A DNA stretch of 64,000 nucleotides. Origin: Lingula anatina. Taxonomy: Eukaryota; Brachiopoda; Lingulata; Lingulida; Lingulidae. Below, piece after piece: positions 12,344 through 25,730 of this stretch (the stretch's first letter is position 1; each line of letters starts with the position of its first letter). The position numbers and the translations under genes are program-made. Location of the stretch: assembly GCF_001039355.2 (NCBI RefSeq), contig NW_019774547.1:434001-498000 (forward strand), read 5' to 3'. The notes under the pieces were generated by a model. That model did no database searches, had not been told where the DNA came from, and saw nothing but the letters and a program-made list of their open reading frames with translations.

Positions 12344-12846
12344 TTCAGCACACTTTTACATAAAAACACCGGTGCTAAAATGCACGCATCTGCATCAACT
12401 TCCGGTAAAACAACTTGCGCGCGCGTCAGAAAACAAAGCCCAAACCAAGATATGTGCAAAAGTCAAAAATAGACATGTGTTTTATTGTCTTATTTTGTCT
12501 GGTGATGGCACAAAACCATTTTACATTAACAAGAAGGCAGTCTTTACAAAAATCTAAATTTAAATTTAAACAGAAGTTGAACTTCAAGTAATTGTCGAAT
12601 TTTTGCTACTGGAAATACAAAGTAGACATGATGATAATGTCATGCACTGACCTTGCTGTGCGTGAAGCTGTACAGTGCAATGCATTTATAAATTAAAATA
12701 TATAAAAGCAAAGGATCAAAATCAGTCACTGTCCTTATTGTGTGGGGATGGTTGTGTGAGTCTGAGACAGTACAAACAAAATCGTGACGTAACCAAAAGG
12801 CAAAACTGTATGAAGTCTACTAACTGAGTACTTGCGCTTGCAAGAA
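12344..12846. promoter_or_regulatory. Putative bidirectional promoter MED23/SMIM8
   Basis: Only 503 bp separate the divergent start codons of MED23 (12343, minus) and SMIM8 (12847, plus). The region contains a local CpG cluster (GCGCGCGCG near 12418-12425) and no open reading frame of note. No TATA box stands out. A shared promoter is inferred from the geometry alone. Confidence 0.55.
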
Positions 12847-13408
12847 ATGGCAGAGAAGGGGTCGAATGGGAACACACCAAAACCTCCTCCTGCAACAGAA
12901 GGTTATCAGGAGCCTGGCTGGAAAAATATTAAAACTACTTCAGTCTTCAGGGCAGTTAATTTTGAACTCTTTGTTAAACCAGTGAGTAAAAGAACCTTGC
13001 TTCTTAATTCAGAATATGCCTCTTTCAAATACTGGCAATTTGATAACTTCAATGTGTTTTTATAACTTGTTATAATTGCAAGATGCTGTATGCATATATC
13101 GAAATATATTAGTTTAAGTAGTACACAGCAATCTGAGGTGAAACTAGGTATTTGACGATATAGTAACTATGTGCAGTACCTCAGTCTTCACTGTCAAAAT
13201 ATAAAATCTTAAACACCACTGCAAGTTTGTCTCACTTTCTGTATTTCAGAACAAAGTTGTCATGGGTCTGGGACTGGTAGCCATATCTGGCTGTGTGGCA
13301 TATCTGGCTTATATGAATGCTATGGCAGAGAACAAGGCAGATATGTACAGAGCTGTCACAGAGGACGGAGAAGAAAGACTACAGAAGAAAACTTCAAAGT
13401 GGGACTAA
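12847..13408 (+). CDS. SMIM8: Small integral membrane protein 8 (SMIM8), two exons
   Basis: Exon 12847-12981 (ATG in AGAAATGGCAG) joins exon 13250-13408 through a standard intron (CCA|GTGAGT ... TTTCAG|AAC), giving about 97 residues, the usual SMIM8 length. A Pro/Lys-rich N-terminus leads to a conserved block ending in TTSVFRAVNFELFVKP, one transmembrane helix (VMGLGLVAISGCVAYLAYM) and the conserved C-terminus RLQKKTSKWD. The family is a single-pass membrane protein of unknown function. The intron falls just before the membrane segment. A second possible in-frame start upstream is TTG, so ATG at 12847 is preferred. Confidence 0.93.
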
Positions 13409-15116
13409 AACATCTAATTAATATATCCATATAATATATGAGATGTAGGACATTTATCTCAAGAAATTGGTACAGAAATGAAAGACCATCAGTGGTTTGA
13501 AGTGCAGGTCTTCTTTTTGAGAGAAACATAGATGGTGGGGAAATGCAGATGCTACAGGGACAAGGTTTTGCCCTGTAAATGTCTGAGGAAAAATCACGTG
13601 CATTAATTAGAGGAATATGGAGGAATTTGTGGTTCATACAGTACCAGTAGATGCATTTCTTGTGTGCATCAGCAATGGGTTGTTCTCTAATTTGCCAGAA
13701 CTTCATAAGAATTGTCTTTTAGGTAATAAAATTGCTTTAATTATTTTTACTCTATTTGGCATGTTATGTGTTAAATTGTTCAGTTTTTTCAAACAATTCA
13801 TGTATGTATTGTAACAGAAATGTAACAGAATGGTTTGTTAACTATTGACTTAAAATATTCAAATAAGATCAAATACAAAAAAAAATAAATAAATAAAAAA
13901 TAAAATAAAAAACATTGTCTTTATTACAACAAATAACAATTACAATAATTATACAAAATCTTGTACAAAGCTTGAGAGATGATAGAACAAATGATGTAAA
14001 TTATGATGATATTCTCTCAAAGTTATTTTTAAGTAAGACCATGTAAAAACTGGGTATATTTCAAATGAACCAACCATGCACATCTTTTATCACAAAGTTT
14101 TAATCGTCAGTTTAAAACCTTTCTATTTTGAGGTGAGATAGCAATTGGCATGAAGCCGAACTTCATTCCTGCACAAGATTTTATTAAATATTGCGAAAAT
14201 TGACAGAGTTAGCTACAAGTGTATGGGCTACAACCCTGTGCCATCATTTTGAGTTAAATGTTTTTCCAATGGAGTTAAGAGCTCCTGATTACAGATTTTC
14301 ATTAAACAAAGGTATTATTTTGCTTTATCAACGATAAAATGTGAACTAAGATTTTCAAGAAAAATCATTGGCAGGCCTTTGGAGTGCTAAATGGTGTCAT
14401 TAAATCGGCATCAAAATGGTGATAGTGGGTGCTTAGATAAAGGAGAAATTTGAAAAACAGATTTTTCAGTTTTTACCCCAAAATCGCAATTATGACATCA
14501 CCCTTAAGATGACGTGTAAATGTTAATTTAATCACTGTACACTGAAGATTTATCTATTACCCAAAAGAATGTAAGGCAGTAAATAAGGAGTTTTGGGCAA
14601 AGGCTTACAATATCCTTAAAGCCATGACTTAATTACTGAGTTTACTAGTGGTTGCTTCTGAAATTATTAGCTTTGAAAAAGAGTGCACTATTGAGACAAC
14701 TAAAATATCATATGCTGTTATTAATACCTCATACAAGACAACAAAACTATACCATGAAATTAATTAAATAGATGCAGACTGTCTTAGCATGATGAACTCC
14801 AAAAACAAAACAACAACAACAAAATATGCAAAACGGAAGTAAAAAGTAATAATTTATTTTTTGACAATGTGTGCCGGGTCCCAATTTTTTTCAATTAAAA
14901 GTGTTGGGCAAGTAACACAAGCAGGTATCTTATACTTTAACAAACGATATATGATACAAAAGATGAAAAATGCCTTCTAAGAATTTTTTTCCTTTTATTT
15001 AACATCCTAAATTACAGATCATGTCTATATGTAAAATTGATGAGTCCTGACATGAGTGTATTTTGCTGTAGATGAAGTTCTTCCCCATCTCCCAGGTTGT
15101 TGGTATTGGTGTACCC
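13409..15116. other. SMIM8 3' UTR and convergent intergenic region
   Basis: AT-rich sequence between the stop of SMIM8 and the stop of the convergent xylosyltransferase-like gene. Candidate SMIM8 poly(A) signals (AATAAA) occur near 13728 and in the A-rich run 13880-13912. I see no further gene. Confidence 0.6.
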
Positions 15117-18100
15117 TTACACGGGCAGAAAAGCTACATCTGTGACCTTCCAAAATCTACAAACCTCATCTGAAAAAGAATAAAAGCAAAATGGTCTGAA
15201 TCTCTGAATTACTGGAATATATATTTTATTACATCAGTGTTACTGTAATTAGTAAGAACTTTTGGGATTCAAATTTAGAACAAAATACCAAATCTTTATA
15301 ATAGTGAAGTATGCATTAATCAAAATAAAATGGCCCTCCATTTCACCTGAATTGTAATCTGCTGTATCTGCAAGATGGACTGAAGTACTATAAGTGAAGG
15401 GATTGGCTATAAATTGCTGAAAATGAAAAATGATTCCATTTGTCAAATGATCTGAAACTGAACATGATTAAAATCTATATTTAGGTAAAAACATTACTGC
15501 TGCTAATACACTCTGGTGCAAAATGTAATTATGGTATTACAGATTCCTAAACCATGATCTGAATAAGTGATGTAACTAACATACTTGTCTTAAATTTACA
15601 GTCCATTTTCCTGGCCCCAGAACCCCACACATAAAAACATACTTGAAAACATCAGCTTTCATCTGAAAGAAATGACAAATGAAATCAATCTGGAATATTT
15701 GTTTTCACTACATGGAACAGAGAGGGATATATACAACTTGAAACGAAACACTTTAAGTAAATTTTTCTTTAAATTTTAAATGACTTTGTTTCCTGACAGT
15801 TTCCCTGGCAAACAAAATGTTCACACTTGTGACAGGGATGACTTCATAAAGAAATAAAAGCTTTTTCTTAGTTTCCAAGTTTAACAACTTCCAAATTTAT
15901 GAAAATGTACATTAGTTTCCTTTATATAATTCTGCAAACAAGAGGAAGCCACATCAACGACAACCATTCTGAATTGTTTGTCCTCACCAGTTCTCCAGTC
16001 CAGCGTAGTCTGATTTCTCTATGACATTTCGCATTCCCTTCAGGATCCAACAAGGTGCCTATAAAGAACATGTCCCACTGGTCTAGTTCTTCTGTGTGCC
16101 AGTAGATGGCATATGTTTGGTTTGATGTCTGCCTGGTAATGTTAGCCATTTCTGTCATTATAAAAATGTAGAGGTTAGTAAATATCCTGTTGAAAGAGAT
16201 TAATGAAGTACAAAACAAATGGAATTGAATTCTATCATACCATGGAAATTTATGTAAGCTTCCACGGTCAGACAAAATATAAATTTCAGTGACACGTACA
16301 TTAATTTTGTCAACCTGTAAATAAAGTTATTATACAAGCTATGAAACCAAACTAAACATGTCAAAAAGAACTTACAGTTGAACCCTTGTGGTTAATTGTT
16401 CATCCAAATGCAAGAGATCTCAAAATCAATGACAGAATACCTGCACATGTGCCCATTAGCTGCTCTGTATGTAACACTAGATGGAGCCACAAGAAATGAC
16501 CCCCAGCAGGTTCTGTTGGAGAGGGCAATGCAACTGAAAGGCTGTCGGGAGGGCTGCAGAAAAAATGGTTATTTCTGATTTTTTAAAGCAAACATACAGT
16601 AAAGTCTAATCTGACATGAATTAACGGATTACACCATAAAGAAAGTGACTATTTTACTCAAAAAATTTATCTCACAAAATGTTTTATTGATAGTAATTTT
16701 TCAAATTCTGCATAACAAAATGCAATAAATGTGGGAATGCTGAGCTCACTCCCTTCTAGGCAAGTGGGGATTATAGTGATGTTCCAGTCGTGTAGACAAC
16801 TGCATTGATCGGATTACTCCTAAGGAAAAACAGCTGTGCCTGGATCTCATACTCTGAAATAAAACATTTGGGAAGTTGTATTATTAAGTTCTTTTATACC
16901 ACATATCAAAACTTATTAAAGATAAATATGCTCATATTTTTCAATTGCATACAATTACAGAAACAACGTTTTTAATTTTTATTTGTGCATAGCCAAAGTA
17001 TCAAAACAGTATCTTGGTGGAACAGCCTACACATTTCTAAACTAAAGAACTGCCCCTCCTGGATTACAGGTTTAAGTGCTGCTTACCAATGATGCCCTGG
17101 CTTCCTGAACTCCCATTTTGGTATTTGCCTTAAACATAGATAATAGGCAGATATACAACCAAGCTTCTTGTGGTATTTATTACAAATCTAATAAAGATGA
17201 CTCCAATACAGCAAAAAAGATATCTTTCAATACATAATTTCTTTTGCATTAAACTAGAAAATTCAGAAAGGGACCATTCAGCAAATTACAATAAATACAA
17301 TCATTATTTCACTCATTCATTTTTCTTTCAGCACTCCACTGGCTTTTACTGCTGGTCATCTGGTTTAGTTCCTAGGACTGGGTTCCCATACTTAGGCTTC
17401 GTTCACATGCAATGTCTATTTTCTATTTTCTATATGTCTTATGATCACGGTCTGTGCACTGAATATCCCGCGGCGTAATTACTGGCAGCGCGAGCCAGTT
17501 ACTATAAGTTACTATAAGTAACTGGCTCGCGCTGCCAGTAATTACGCGGCGGGATATTCAGTGCACAGACCGCGTAATTACTNTAGTTTGATAGCAATTT
17601 TGTGAAACTCCCCAGGGAGATAGGTTGATCCAAATATCTGTGGGAATGGTGCCTAGGACACTCATTACAATACATACCACAGTGAATACAATGGTATACA
17701 GAAATTCATCCACCAGTCCTCCCATGAGACGTGGGACCTCACAGCAGGGATCAGAAATGTCCAGTCTAGGCAGTATTGCCCAGCTGGTCACTCTATGCAA
17801 TGTCCAATTTTTTTCATGAGGGCTGTGGTTCTCTTTCAGACATGTCAATGCATGTTCAGCAAGCTTCCTGAATTGTGAATAAATAAATAAACAGTTAACA
17901 TTCTTGGTCCTTATTCAATCATTAGTTCTTCTTTAAAATGTAAAATTTTACTGTTTCTTGTAATATAAAAACAATAAATAATTCATAAACATGATGTTGT
18001 TCTCCAGCAAATCACTGCATCAAAATTATTGAAACAATTCAACGTGTAAAAATCACTTCAATGACTGTAATATTCTTCAATCATGAGACGTTGTCTAAAT

Positions 18101-21100
18101 ATCTAAATGCCTAGACTCAATACATTTTAAATTAATTATAAATGTTACATATAACTGTGCAAAATGAAATCTGGTATACACCTAACCACAGTGTCTGGAA
18201 CCCCTAGCTTAAAAGGGGGACTGAAGTTGTAGTGAGCTAGATCTTTTATGATCTGTTCTCTGACATCATCTTGTGGGTTAGCACTGAATTTCCTAGCAAA
18301 GAAATGCCTGTGAGAATGAAGCCTTAGTAGACCTACATCTGCAGAATGGAGTACCCTTGGACCCTAAAAGGTTTTTTTTAAAAATTGTGAAAATTTTTAT
18401 TTTACCAAAATAATCTAATAAATTTCCTTTTTAAAGTTAAAAATAATGACAATAATCTTCTTTTTTAATACACAGATCTTTTATGATTGTGCCTAAGAGA
18501 TGTGGCCCTACTATATACAGTGAAAAGATGGTAATACCGAAAAAGGTCCATAGAAAATTGTGACTTTAAAATGTTATGTATATTTCTTACATATCTGTAT
18601 GAATGTAGTTGTAACAAATGTCTACAAGTTCTATGTCCTACCATTCCACAGTAATCTATGTCATCTGAATGTCTGCACAGGTTATTTCTGTCATTTCCTT
18701 CAAACCGTGGAGTAAAATGGAGGTTGAAGTTTACTAGGGTGCCTCTGAAACCATGACAAGTAATTCTTGTTTATTTATTGTAAATTGCACTACAGATAAG
18801 CAAATAATAATAATTTAATTTCCATGGATTGAAGACCTAGGAATGGATGTTATACACCTTAGCTATACTGAAGGAAGGAGGAGTATCAAATATTGACAAA
18901 GAATGTTTTAGTATTTTTCAATGATGGTGTTTGAATACTAGCAATTTGGTAATGATGCCAAGAAATATTGTAAATCTAATTATTCTACTGAGCAAAACTC
19001 CCGCATACGTATAGTATGAAAAGGAACTTAAGAGTAAACTTAAAAGTAAAGCAAAATCAAATTATGCACAATTGTGCACAAAGTTTAAAATATGTCACTC
19101 ACTTGAATCTGCTGGCCTCCATTATGGTGGCAAAGTATGTCTCATCTGGTATCATTGATGTCTGTATAAAGAATATTTTTTCTCTTACTTTGCCCTCATC
19201 TGGGTTTATGCTGAAGTTGGCAAAATCCCTATATTTCATAAAAAAAGGGTAAATCTCTTTAATGTCAGACATCTACAGTACTACCCCCCCCCCCCAAAAA
19301 AAAAAAAAATTAATAAAATATTTATCAGATATCACTATTATGCTGTTTTAAATCATAACTAAATTAACCTTAATGAGGCAATGTGAATGCAATGCCGTAC
19401 CTGCTAAGAACAAACCATGTTGCACTGCTGTAGAGGTCAAAATGTCCTGGTTTTCTTGTAGTAACATTATACACGTGCCCACCTAAGTTGTGCCTGATAA
19501 TTATTGGGTAATATAATTATGTAACAAATAGAAAAAAATACACTTCTTCTCAATGTGCTTGTGTAAAATTTACATCACAGGGAGATCTGACTTTCAAAAT
19601 CTGTGCATGCAATGTTACATTACATTAAACAGATAGTTTAACTTTTACATAACAAGTTTCTGTTTTTCATGTACACAAATTGCTTAAGAATTTCTTGACA
19701 AAAGGTTGACTGTTAATTTGTAACACTGAAGAAAGATCTATTTACCAAACACTTCTGGATGGTGCATCCTTGATATAATCCAGTTTGAAATTCACTCTGA
19801 TAAAGTTCTTTCCTGTTTGAATGAAACACAGTTTGCTAAGACTGACAACAGTAATTTTGTGAAATCATTTTAAGAAACAGTACCCTAGAAGGTAAAAAGG
19901 TAAAGACACTTGTTTAAAAATGAAAAGATGTCTTTTATGCCAGTGAGATAAGACAATATCCTCCAATTTTACCTCTGTAAGGAGCCAGTGCCAGAGCTAA
20001 ATCCTCCATAGTCCTCAGTGGAAGATCCTGGCCACTCAGGTTTATGACAAAGTCCCACACCCCCATCTTGAGGAGTTCCTCTATACACTAAATGCATTAA
20101 ATTTAATTTAACTTTTACCATGTATGAAAACCTTGTTTTAACAAGGATAAAAGAAAAGACAAATGTCCAAACAGTATTTAGGGCTAATAATTAAGATTAA
20201 ACCAATCAATCAATGCTAGAACATTACAAATCCTAGTTCTTTGATTTTAATCAGGTGAGCCATCATATAAAGTTATAAATGAAGGGATGAAATACTATCT
20301 TTGTCAGGCAGTGAGATTTACTTGTTTCATTTAATCAGATTAAGAAAGTTTGAAAAATCATTTGTATGCATGGACAGATCCAATGGCAAGTAATGTTGCA
20401 TGTATAAATGCCATCAAGATTCAAGAATATCATTCAACAGGTTTATAAGCTATCTTTTAAGATAGAGCCTGAAGCTGCTGAATTAAAGAATAATAAAACT
20501 GCAATAGGTAATGGGTCATTTGTGACAGAAAAAATTAAAGGCTTGTTATTTCAAAATTTAATTCACAAGCAGAACATTTTTGTAAGATATTTCAGCATTA
20601 CCTCCAACTCTGCTCTGACAATCTCAAATGATCCCCAGGACGAAAGAAATGATCTATGATTTTTTAAATAGATGCAAAACAATATTATTCGAATCAGCAT
20701 TTATACAAGATCATATGAAACAAAGTTTCAATATCAAAACAACGTGGCTGTCTGTAGAACTCGGGGGTCTGTAGAATGGGTGCTTCTCAAAAATCCTAAG
20801 GTTCACTGGTCCGAAGGTTCATTGGTCCCCAAAATTGTATTCACGTGTCTCTGATGAACTTTACTTTATTGCCAGTACACTATACACTTTTTTCATGCAT
20901 CAATTTGGACTATGGAACCTTCAGACCAATGAACCTTGGAACTATTGCTATGGCCCCTGTGGAATATATTGGACAGCGCTATTTTGTTTTGTTAATTATA
21001 GACCAACAATTATTGTCACAAGGCACAACAAAACACTTCGTGACCCTCTGCTATCTGACTAATCACTTGGTGGCAATGATACCTCATTAAATTTAGTATA

Positions 21101-24100
21101 AAATATTATTACTTTTTTTATGATTATTACAATGAGCAAAAATATCTTATGCATATTTCATAAGTAGAGATAGATTCAAATGTTGTTTACCTTGAGTATG
21201 GGAGAACTCTAATATTATGATATCCTTTGAGTTCTTTTGAAATAAATCTTTTTATTTCCTGAAAAGAAAGAGCACCTTGATCTAGAATTAAGATACATTT
21301 TAACATTCTTATGCAAAATACAGTTGAAACTTAATGTTATGTTAATTGTTCAAATTACTCAGTATCAACTCTGTCCAAACTGTTGATCAATTTCTTTGAT
21401 AAATTTTGATAATCATTCACGAAAAGAGGATAATCCTTGTTACATTCATGAAATATCAAAGTAAATCTTAAAATTTAAAATATAACAACCTCTCTGACAG
21501 TTTCTGCTCCTCTGCAGACATGGATCACATAAAAATGTTGGGGCCGCAAAATTAATTGCAACATTTGGAGCTAAAAAAACAAAAAAAAAAAACAAAACAA
21601 AAGTGATGTCTTACTGTAGAGCACATACATATACAAATACAAAAAGATTCCTCTACTAAGAAAACCTTTACAAAGAAATTGAAAAGTTTGTTTATATATT
21701 TTAAAATCATATGATTCTATGAACACCCCTTAAGCAAAACATGTTAATCTAAAATGAATATAAACATACCACTGCCATGGTTCCCTTATGGACCATAATA
21801 ATAAAACCAAGTCTCACTGGTACCAGACCCTGGTGGGGCACCTCCTGAGCTTATAAAGAAATGACCAAATACAGCAAGCAAAATATTAAATTTTTTTTCT
21901 TAAACATTTACTTCCAATTATTTATTTTCAAGTAGGTGCAAAATCCTCAGGTAAATTTTAAAAAAATAACATGAAAGAAAATTTTTAGTGGTTCAACTTA
22001 ATTTTGTGTAGAACTAAACTTTTTTTCTGAAAAGGCAAGCCTAACACACAATCCTTCAAGTAAGAGAAATAACCTTCTGTACCTTGGCTATCCAAGGAAA
22101 AATCAGGTCTTGTCCCAGGTATTGGTAAAATTCTACTTGTAAAAAGAATTTGTCCGGTTTCCTGTAAAATTTCCAAATTACATTTTCATTTGAAGGCCTA
22201 GTGTTTCCCTGCCTTTCAAAATTGAAAAGGAGACCACAATTACTAGCAGCATATAGTAATTACGTGTAACATAACTGCAGTGATAAAAATACCAAATGGT
22301 CCTTTTAGCTAGATTCTAGAATCACAAAGCAGCCCTATCAAGTATATCACAAAAGGGGTTATATATGTTACATTATACAAAAATGTTGCAGTTGAAATAG
22401 AAACTGATTTCCCCACTATTTTCTCACAAATCTTGAATTTCCACTCTGGAACCAGCTTATTTTTGTGTTGTTTTGTTGTTACCCACATTTGAGGCAAACA
22501 CAGTAGGCACACATCCTCCCTGTCTGTTGTAATGGTAGGCACAGTAGACACTTTTCAACTCTTGTCTGTGGTTTCTGTCAGGAATTCTGAAGAAGATCCA
22601 GACCAGTTTACTTACAGGACTGCTCAGTCATGTTTTACATGCAGAATGGCTAAATGATGTCTGCCCATTTGTATTTGGAAAATTAAAAAAAAAAAAAAAA
22701 AAAAAAAANNNNNNNNNNNNNNNNNNNNNNNNNNNNNNNNNNNNNNNNNNNNNNNNNNNNNNNNNNNNNNNNNNNNNNNNNNNNNNNNNNNNNNNNNNNN
22801 NNNNNNNNNNNNNNNNNNNNNNNNNNNNNNNNNNNNNNNNNNNTAAAAGATGTCTGCCCATTTGGGAAAAATAAAAAAAAAAAAAAAAAAAAAAAAAACT
22901 GGTGAATTTTCATCACATGGTCCATTATACTTTCAAAATTATTAGGATCATTCTTTCAGTGTTGTTTCATCCCACATAAAATATTTATCAGATAGCAGTG
23001 GTTACAAAGTGCTTGGGGTTTCATTTATTCAATAAAATATATTCAAGTATCTGACTCATAATGAAAGCAGTCGATGCATCTACCTGGCTAACTTTGTCCA
23101 CAGTTCTCTTCCTGCCACAGCACCTTCAGGGGGAGCTTGGTTGCATTCTCCTACAAACCTAAAAGGAACACCACAGGAAAGCCACAGACCAGTATAAAGA
23201 CAGTTGAACTGTGCAAAATAATTCAATGATATCAAGTTAACTTGCACTTAGCCAAATTTCACAAAGTGACTTGCAAAAAAAAAAAAAAACTTCCTTTTTA
23301 GACATTTGCAAGATTTGAGTGGCAGTTGTAGGGCAGGGGTGAGAATCCCAGCAAGTGCGTCTAATCTGACAGAAATTTATATGATCTAAAACAGATGTGC
23401 TGAAGCTACCATTCTGTTTAATTCAAGTTCATCATTATCAGTCTTTCTTTTCTGTACACTAAAATATTAGTATTAAAATTTTCTTGTTTAGGATTAATCT
23501 GATGAAGAATTTAACAAAAAGACCAACTAGACACATAAAACAAGGGAATTTTAAACAAGTCTGACAGAAGTTTATAAAATATTGAAAATGACTGAAATTA
23601 ATATATTAAAGAAAGTTATTTACAATGCTTTAAGAGTTACTATGCAATAACAAAAAAAAAAAAAAAAAAAACTGCAAACAATGGTAAGAAATGTTGTTAG
23701 GTTTTGGAATGAAGCAAAATACATTCTATAATAACTTAACAACCTACCCATCTTTTTCCTCTCCTATAGGGCAGTTACCATCAAACGCATCAATTTCAGG
23801 AACCTCAAATGTCTTGACCACTGCCCAGCTGTAATCAACTTTCACCTTCTCCACATGTTCATCATTGTACTGCAAAGCTTTGGCTTGAATATATGACACA
23901 AAAGTCTGCTTCTGTAGCAAATATAATCTCTGCAATGCACTCAACTTTACATCTCCTACCATGTCCAGAAGGTGGTCATTCCTGGAGCATGTCACAACCA
24001 TGTGAAGAACTTTTCTCGTCCCTGGCATTGTATCATTTTTACACAGTTCATTGCTGAGCTTGAAGACGCAGGCCTGGTAGGAGAGACAGTGTGTCAGTGC

Positions 24101-24628
24101 ACTGCAAGGTGTTTCAGCACAGAGTCCACTGTACAGACAAGTGAGGTGGTCCTGGAGATTGACAAAATGGGCATGAAGATCATCTTGGGTTTGATTTTGA
24201 AAGCCATATGTAATGTCACCTATGAAATAACCCTTCGGGCATGCGACTGCACAATCTATTTGTCCTTCATGGAATACATAATAATTGTCAACACTGGCAT
24301 TTGATGTTTTGGTGAAATAATCACTGTTTTGTTCATTGTCATCTCCGTGAATGGTTTCTTCTGGATTACCAAAACTTTCAACTAAACCGCTTTCAGAACG
24401 TGTCTCAAAGAATCCAACATTTTCCCTGTTTTGTACATCTGGGTCTGCAGGAAAAGAAGCCTTTTGGAAATCATCCTGGGTAAAACCACAAGTTTTGTTT
24501 GCACCACTTTTGCTCTTTTCTTCTGAAGTCGCATCTGTTACCAAAACTATCCCAGTGAACAATTTTATCAGAAAACTCAGGTACACCATTGCAGTGTAGT
24601 TTGTCTGGTTTCTGTCTCTCCTTCTCAT
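15117..24628 (-). CDS. Xylosyltransferase-like GT14 glycosyltransferase with N-terminal Cys-rich (SUEL-like) domain
   Basis: About 21 coding exons, from 23748-24628 (first) to 15117-15169 (stop). The N-terminus has a type II signal anchor (YLSFLIKLFTGIVLVTDAT), so it should act in the Golgi lumen. An acidic stem is followed by a Cys-rich domain (CAVACPKGYFIGDITYG, QACVF, GTRKVLHMVVTC) that resembles a SUEL/galactose-binding lectin. The catalytic part matches xylosyltransferase/GT14 enzymes: VPVRLGFIIMVHKG, QHFYVIHV, LSSWGSFEIVRAELE, WDFVINLSGQDLPLRT, the catalytic-Glu motif IPDETYFATIMEAS and FFARKF. The C-terminal part (WHTEELDQWD, GPGKWTVNL) aligns with the xylosyltransferase C-terminal domain. 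XYLT starts glycosaminoglycan chains by adding xylose to Ser of proteoglycans; here the donor sugar is not proven. Exon 17678-17867 lies beside a palindrome and a lone N. Similarity to XYLT1/2 is clear but moderate, so this may be a diverged paralogue. Confidence 0.8.
17448..17572. repeat. Palindromic hairpin element, ~55-bp arms
   Basis: Arms 17448-17502 and 17518-17572 are perfect inverted repeats except at one GC position, with a short AT-rich loop containing repeated ACTATAAGTT. The sequence is GC-rich relative to the intron around it, and a partial third copy (CGCGTAATTACT) follows before the lone N at 17583. It lies in an intron of the GT14 gene. Probably a fold-back MITE; an inversion artefact at a contig end is also possible. 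Confidence 0.75.
17583..17583. other. Single-N assembly join
   Basis: Lone N directly after the palindrome and about 95 bp outside the coding exon 17678-17867. Sequence may be missing here, but no exon of the GT14 gene appears to be lost. Confidence 0.7.
20798..20939. repeat. Small inverted-repeat element in a GT14-gene intron
   Basis: The left end AAGGTTCACTGGTCCGAAGG and the reverse complement of the right end (AAGGTTCATTGGTCTGAAGG) are near-identical inverted repeats around a ~90-bp core. The size and structure suggest a MITE. The outer direct repeat was not resolved. Confidence 0.55.
22709..22843. other. Assembly gap flanked by poly-A runs
   Basis: 135 N in an intron of the GT14 gene, bracketed by two near-identical units (GATGTCTGCCCATTTG followed by AAAAATTAAAA-type A runs). 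The gap is probably a collapsed tandem repeat or homopolymer problem. Confidence 0.9.
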
Positions 24629-25730
24629 TGATGTCTGTCCTCAGTCTGCTTACTGCTGTGGTATTTGTACCCATTGGTGAGAATGAATTGCAACAGTTGA
24701 CTTCTAACTGCTGAGTCAGCTGTCAGGGCTTTTTTCCATTCACTTCACACTTCAGGTGAACACATAATTTTTGGGGATTGCATGTGGTGTCTGAGATGTG
24801 AAGAAAACAACAGAGGTGACCAGAGGTCAATCAGCTAAAGAACAAAGCACCTGGGGGACATTAATCAAGACACTCCAGGAGGCGTAATATCTATTACAGA
24901 CCTGCAGCTAAATAAAGACATCGACTTAGTGCTGCTGTTTGTTAATAATTCTTATAAATGTAATACTTTTACACTACTGCATCACCGTGCTGCATCCCAG
25001 GAGAGAAGCCTTGGGGTGCTAGACATTCTTAAGTGACAGGAAAGGGGATCTGTCTGACCTCCACATCATAACCATCTTTGCCTGATTATGAAATGATTGA
25101 AGTGCACTCTGCTACCCCTTTCTCCCCAACACTTAAAACACTGCTCAGGTAGCAGGCTTCCTCCCCGTCTGCATGAGGTAGGATGTCTGAGGCAGATCTT
25201 TACATGATAGGTTTTTAATAGCAACATTACATAATTAAGCTTTGGGCTGCTTGTAAGCTGATAGGCACTCCTTATGGAGATCTACTTGGAAATTGAATTC
25301 TGCATTTTTTTCAGAGCTTGAAAGTCAGTTTTAACTAAAAGTACTTAGAGTAGTGCTTTGTTGACAATCCTAATTTTTTTTTTGCTGTTTTACATTTTTT
25401 TATTGGAAAAAATTCAATAAACATTGTGTTACTATCAAAATATATCAAAGACCTTGGAATATTGCAAAGAGAAAATAATAAAATGACGAAATAAAAAAGA
25501 CACAAAACATTTATTCAACAACTGATAAATATCACACATAAAAGGGCAACATGCTAAAAATGACAATGTTTGTCAAAATTAATCAAAATAACCATCCCCA
25601 TTTCAACGACATAGGCAAAGGAAACAAAAAATGAAGATGAAAATTAGGGATCAGATGGAAAACCAAATAAAAGTCTTGCAACTTTTTATCATAGACATGT
25701 ATTGTATCAAATGCTATGTACTAAGACTAT
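24629..25730. other. Intergenic region upstream of the GT14 gene
   Basis: Contains the 5' flank of the minus-strand GT14 gene. I see no coding sequence, no convincing promoter motif and no repeat. Confidence 0.5.

Noticed and set aside
23972-24304. 110-residue plus-strand open frame
   Set aside because: Antisense shadow of the first exon of the GT14 gene; no recognisable domain.
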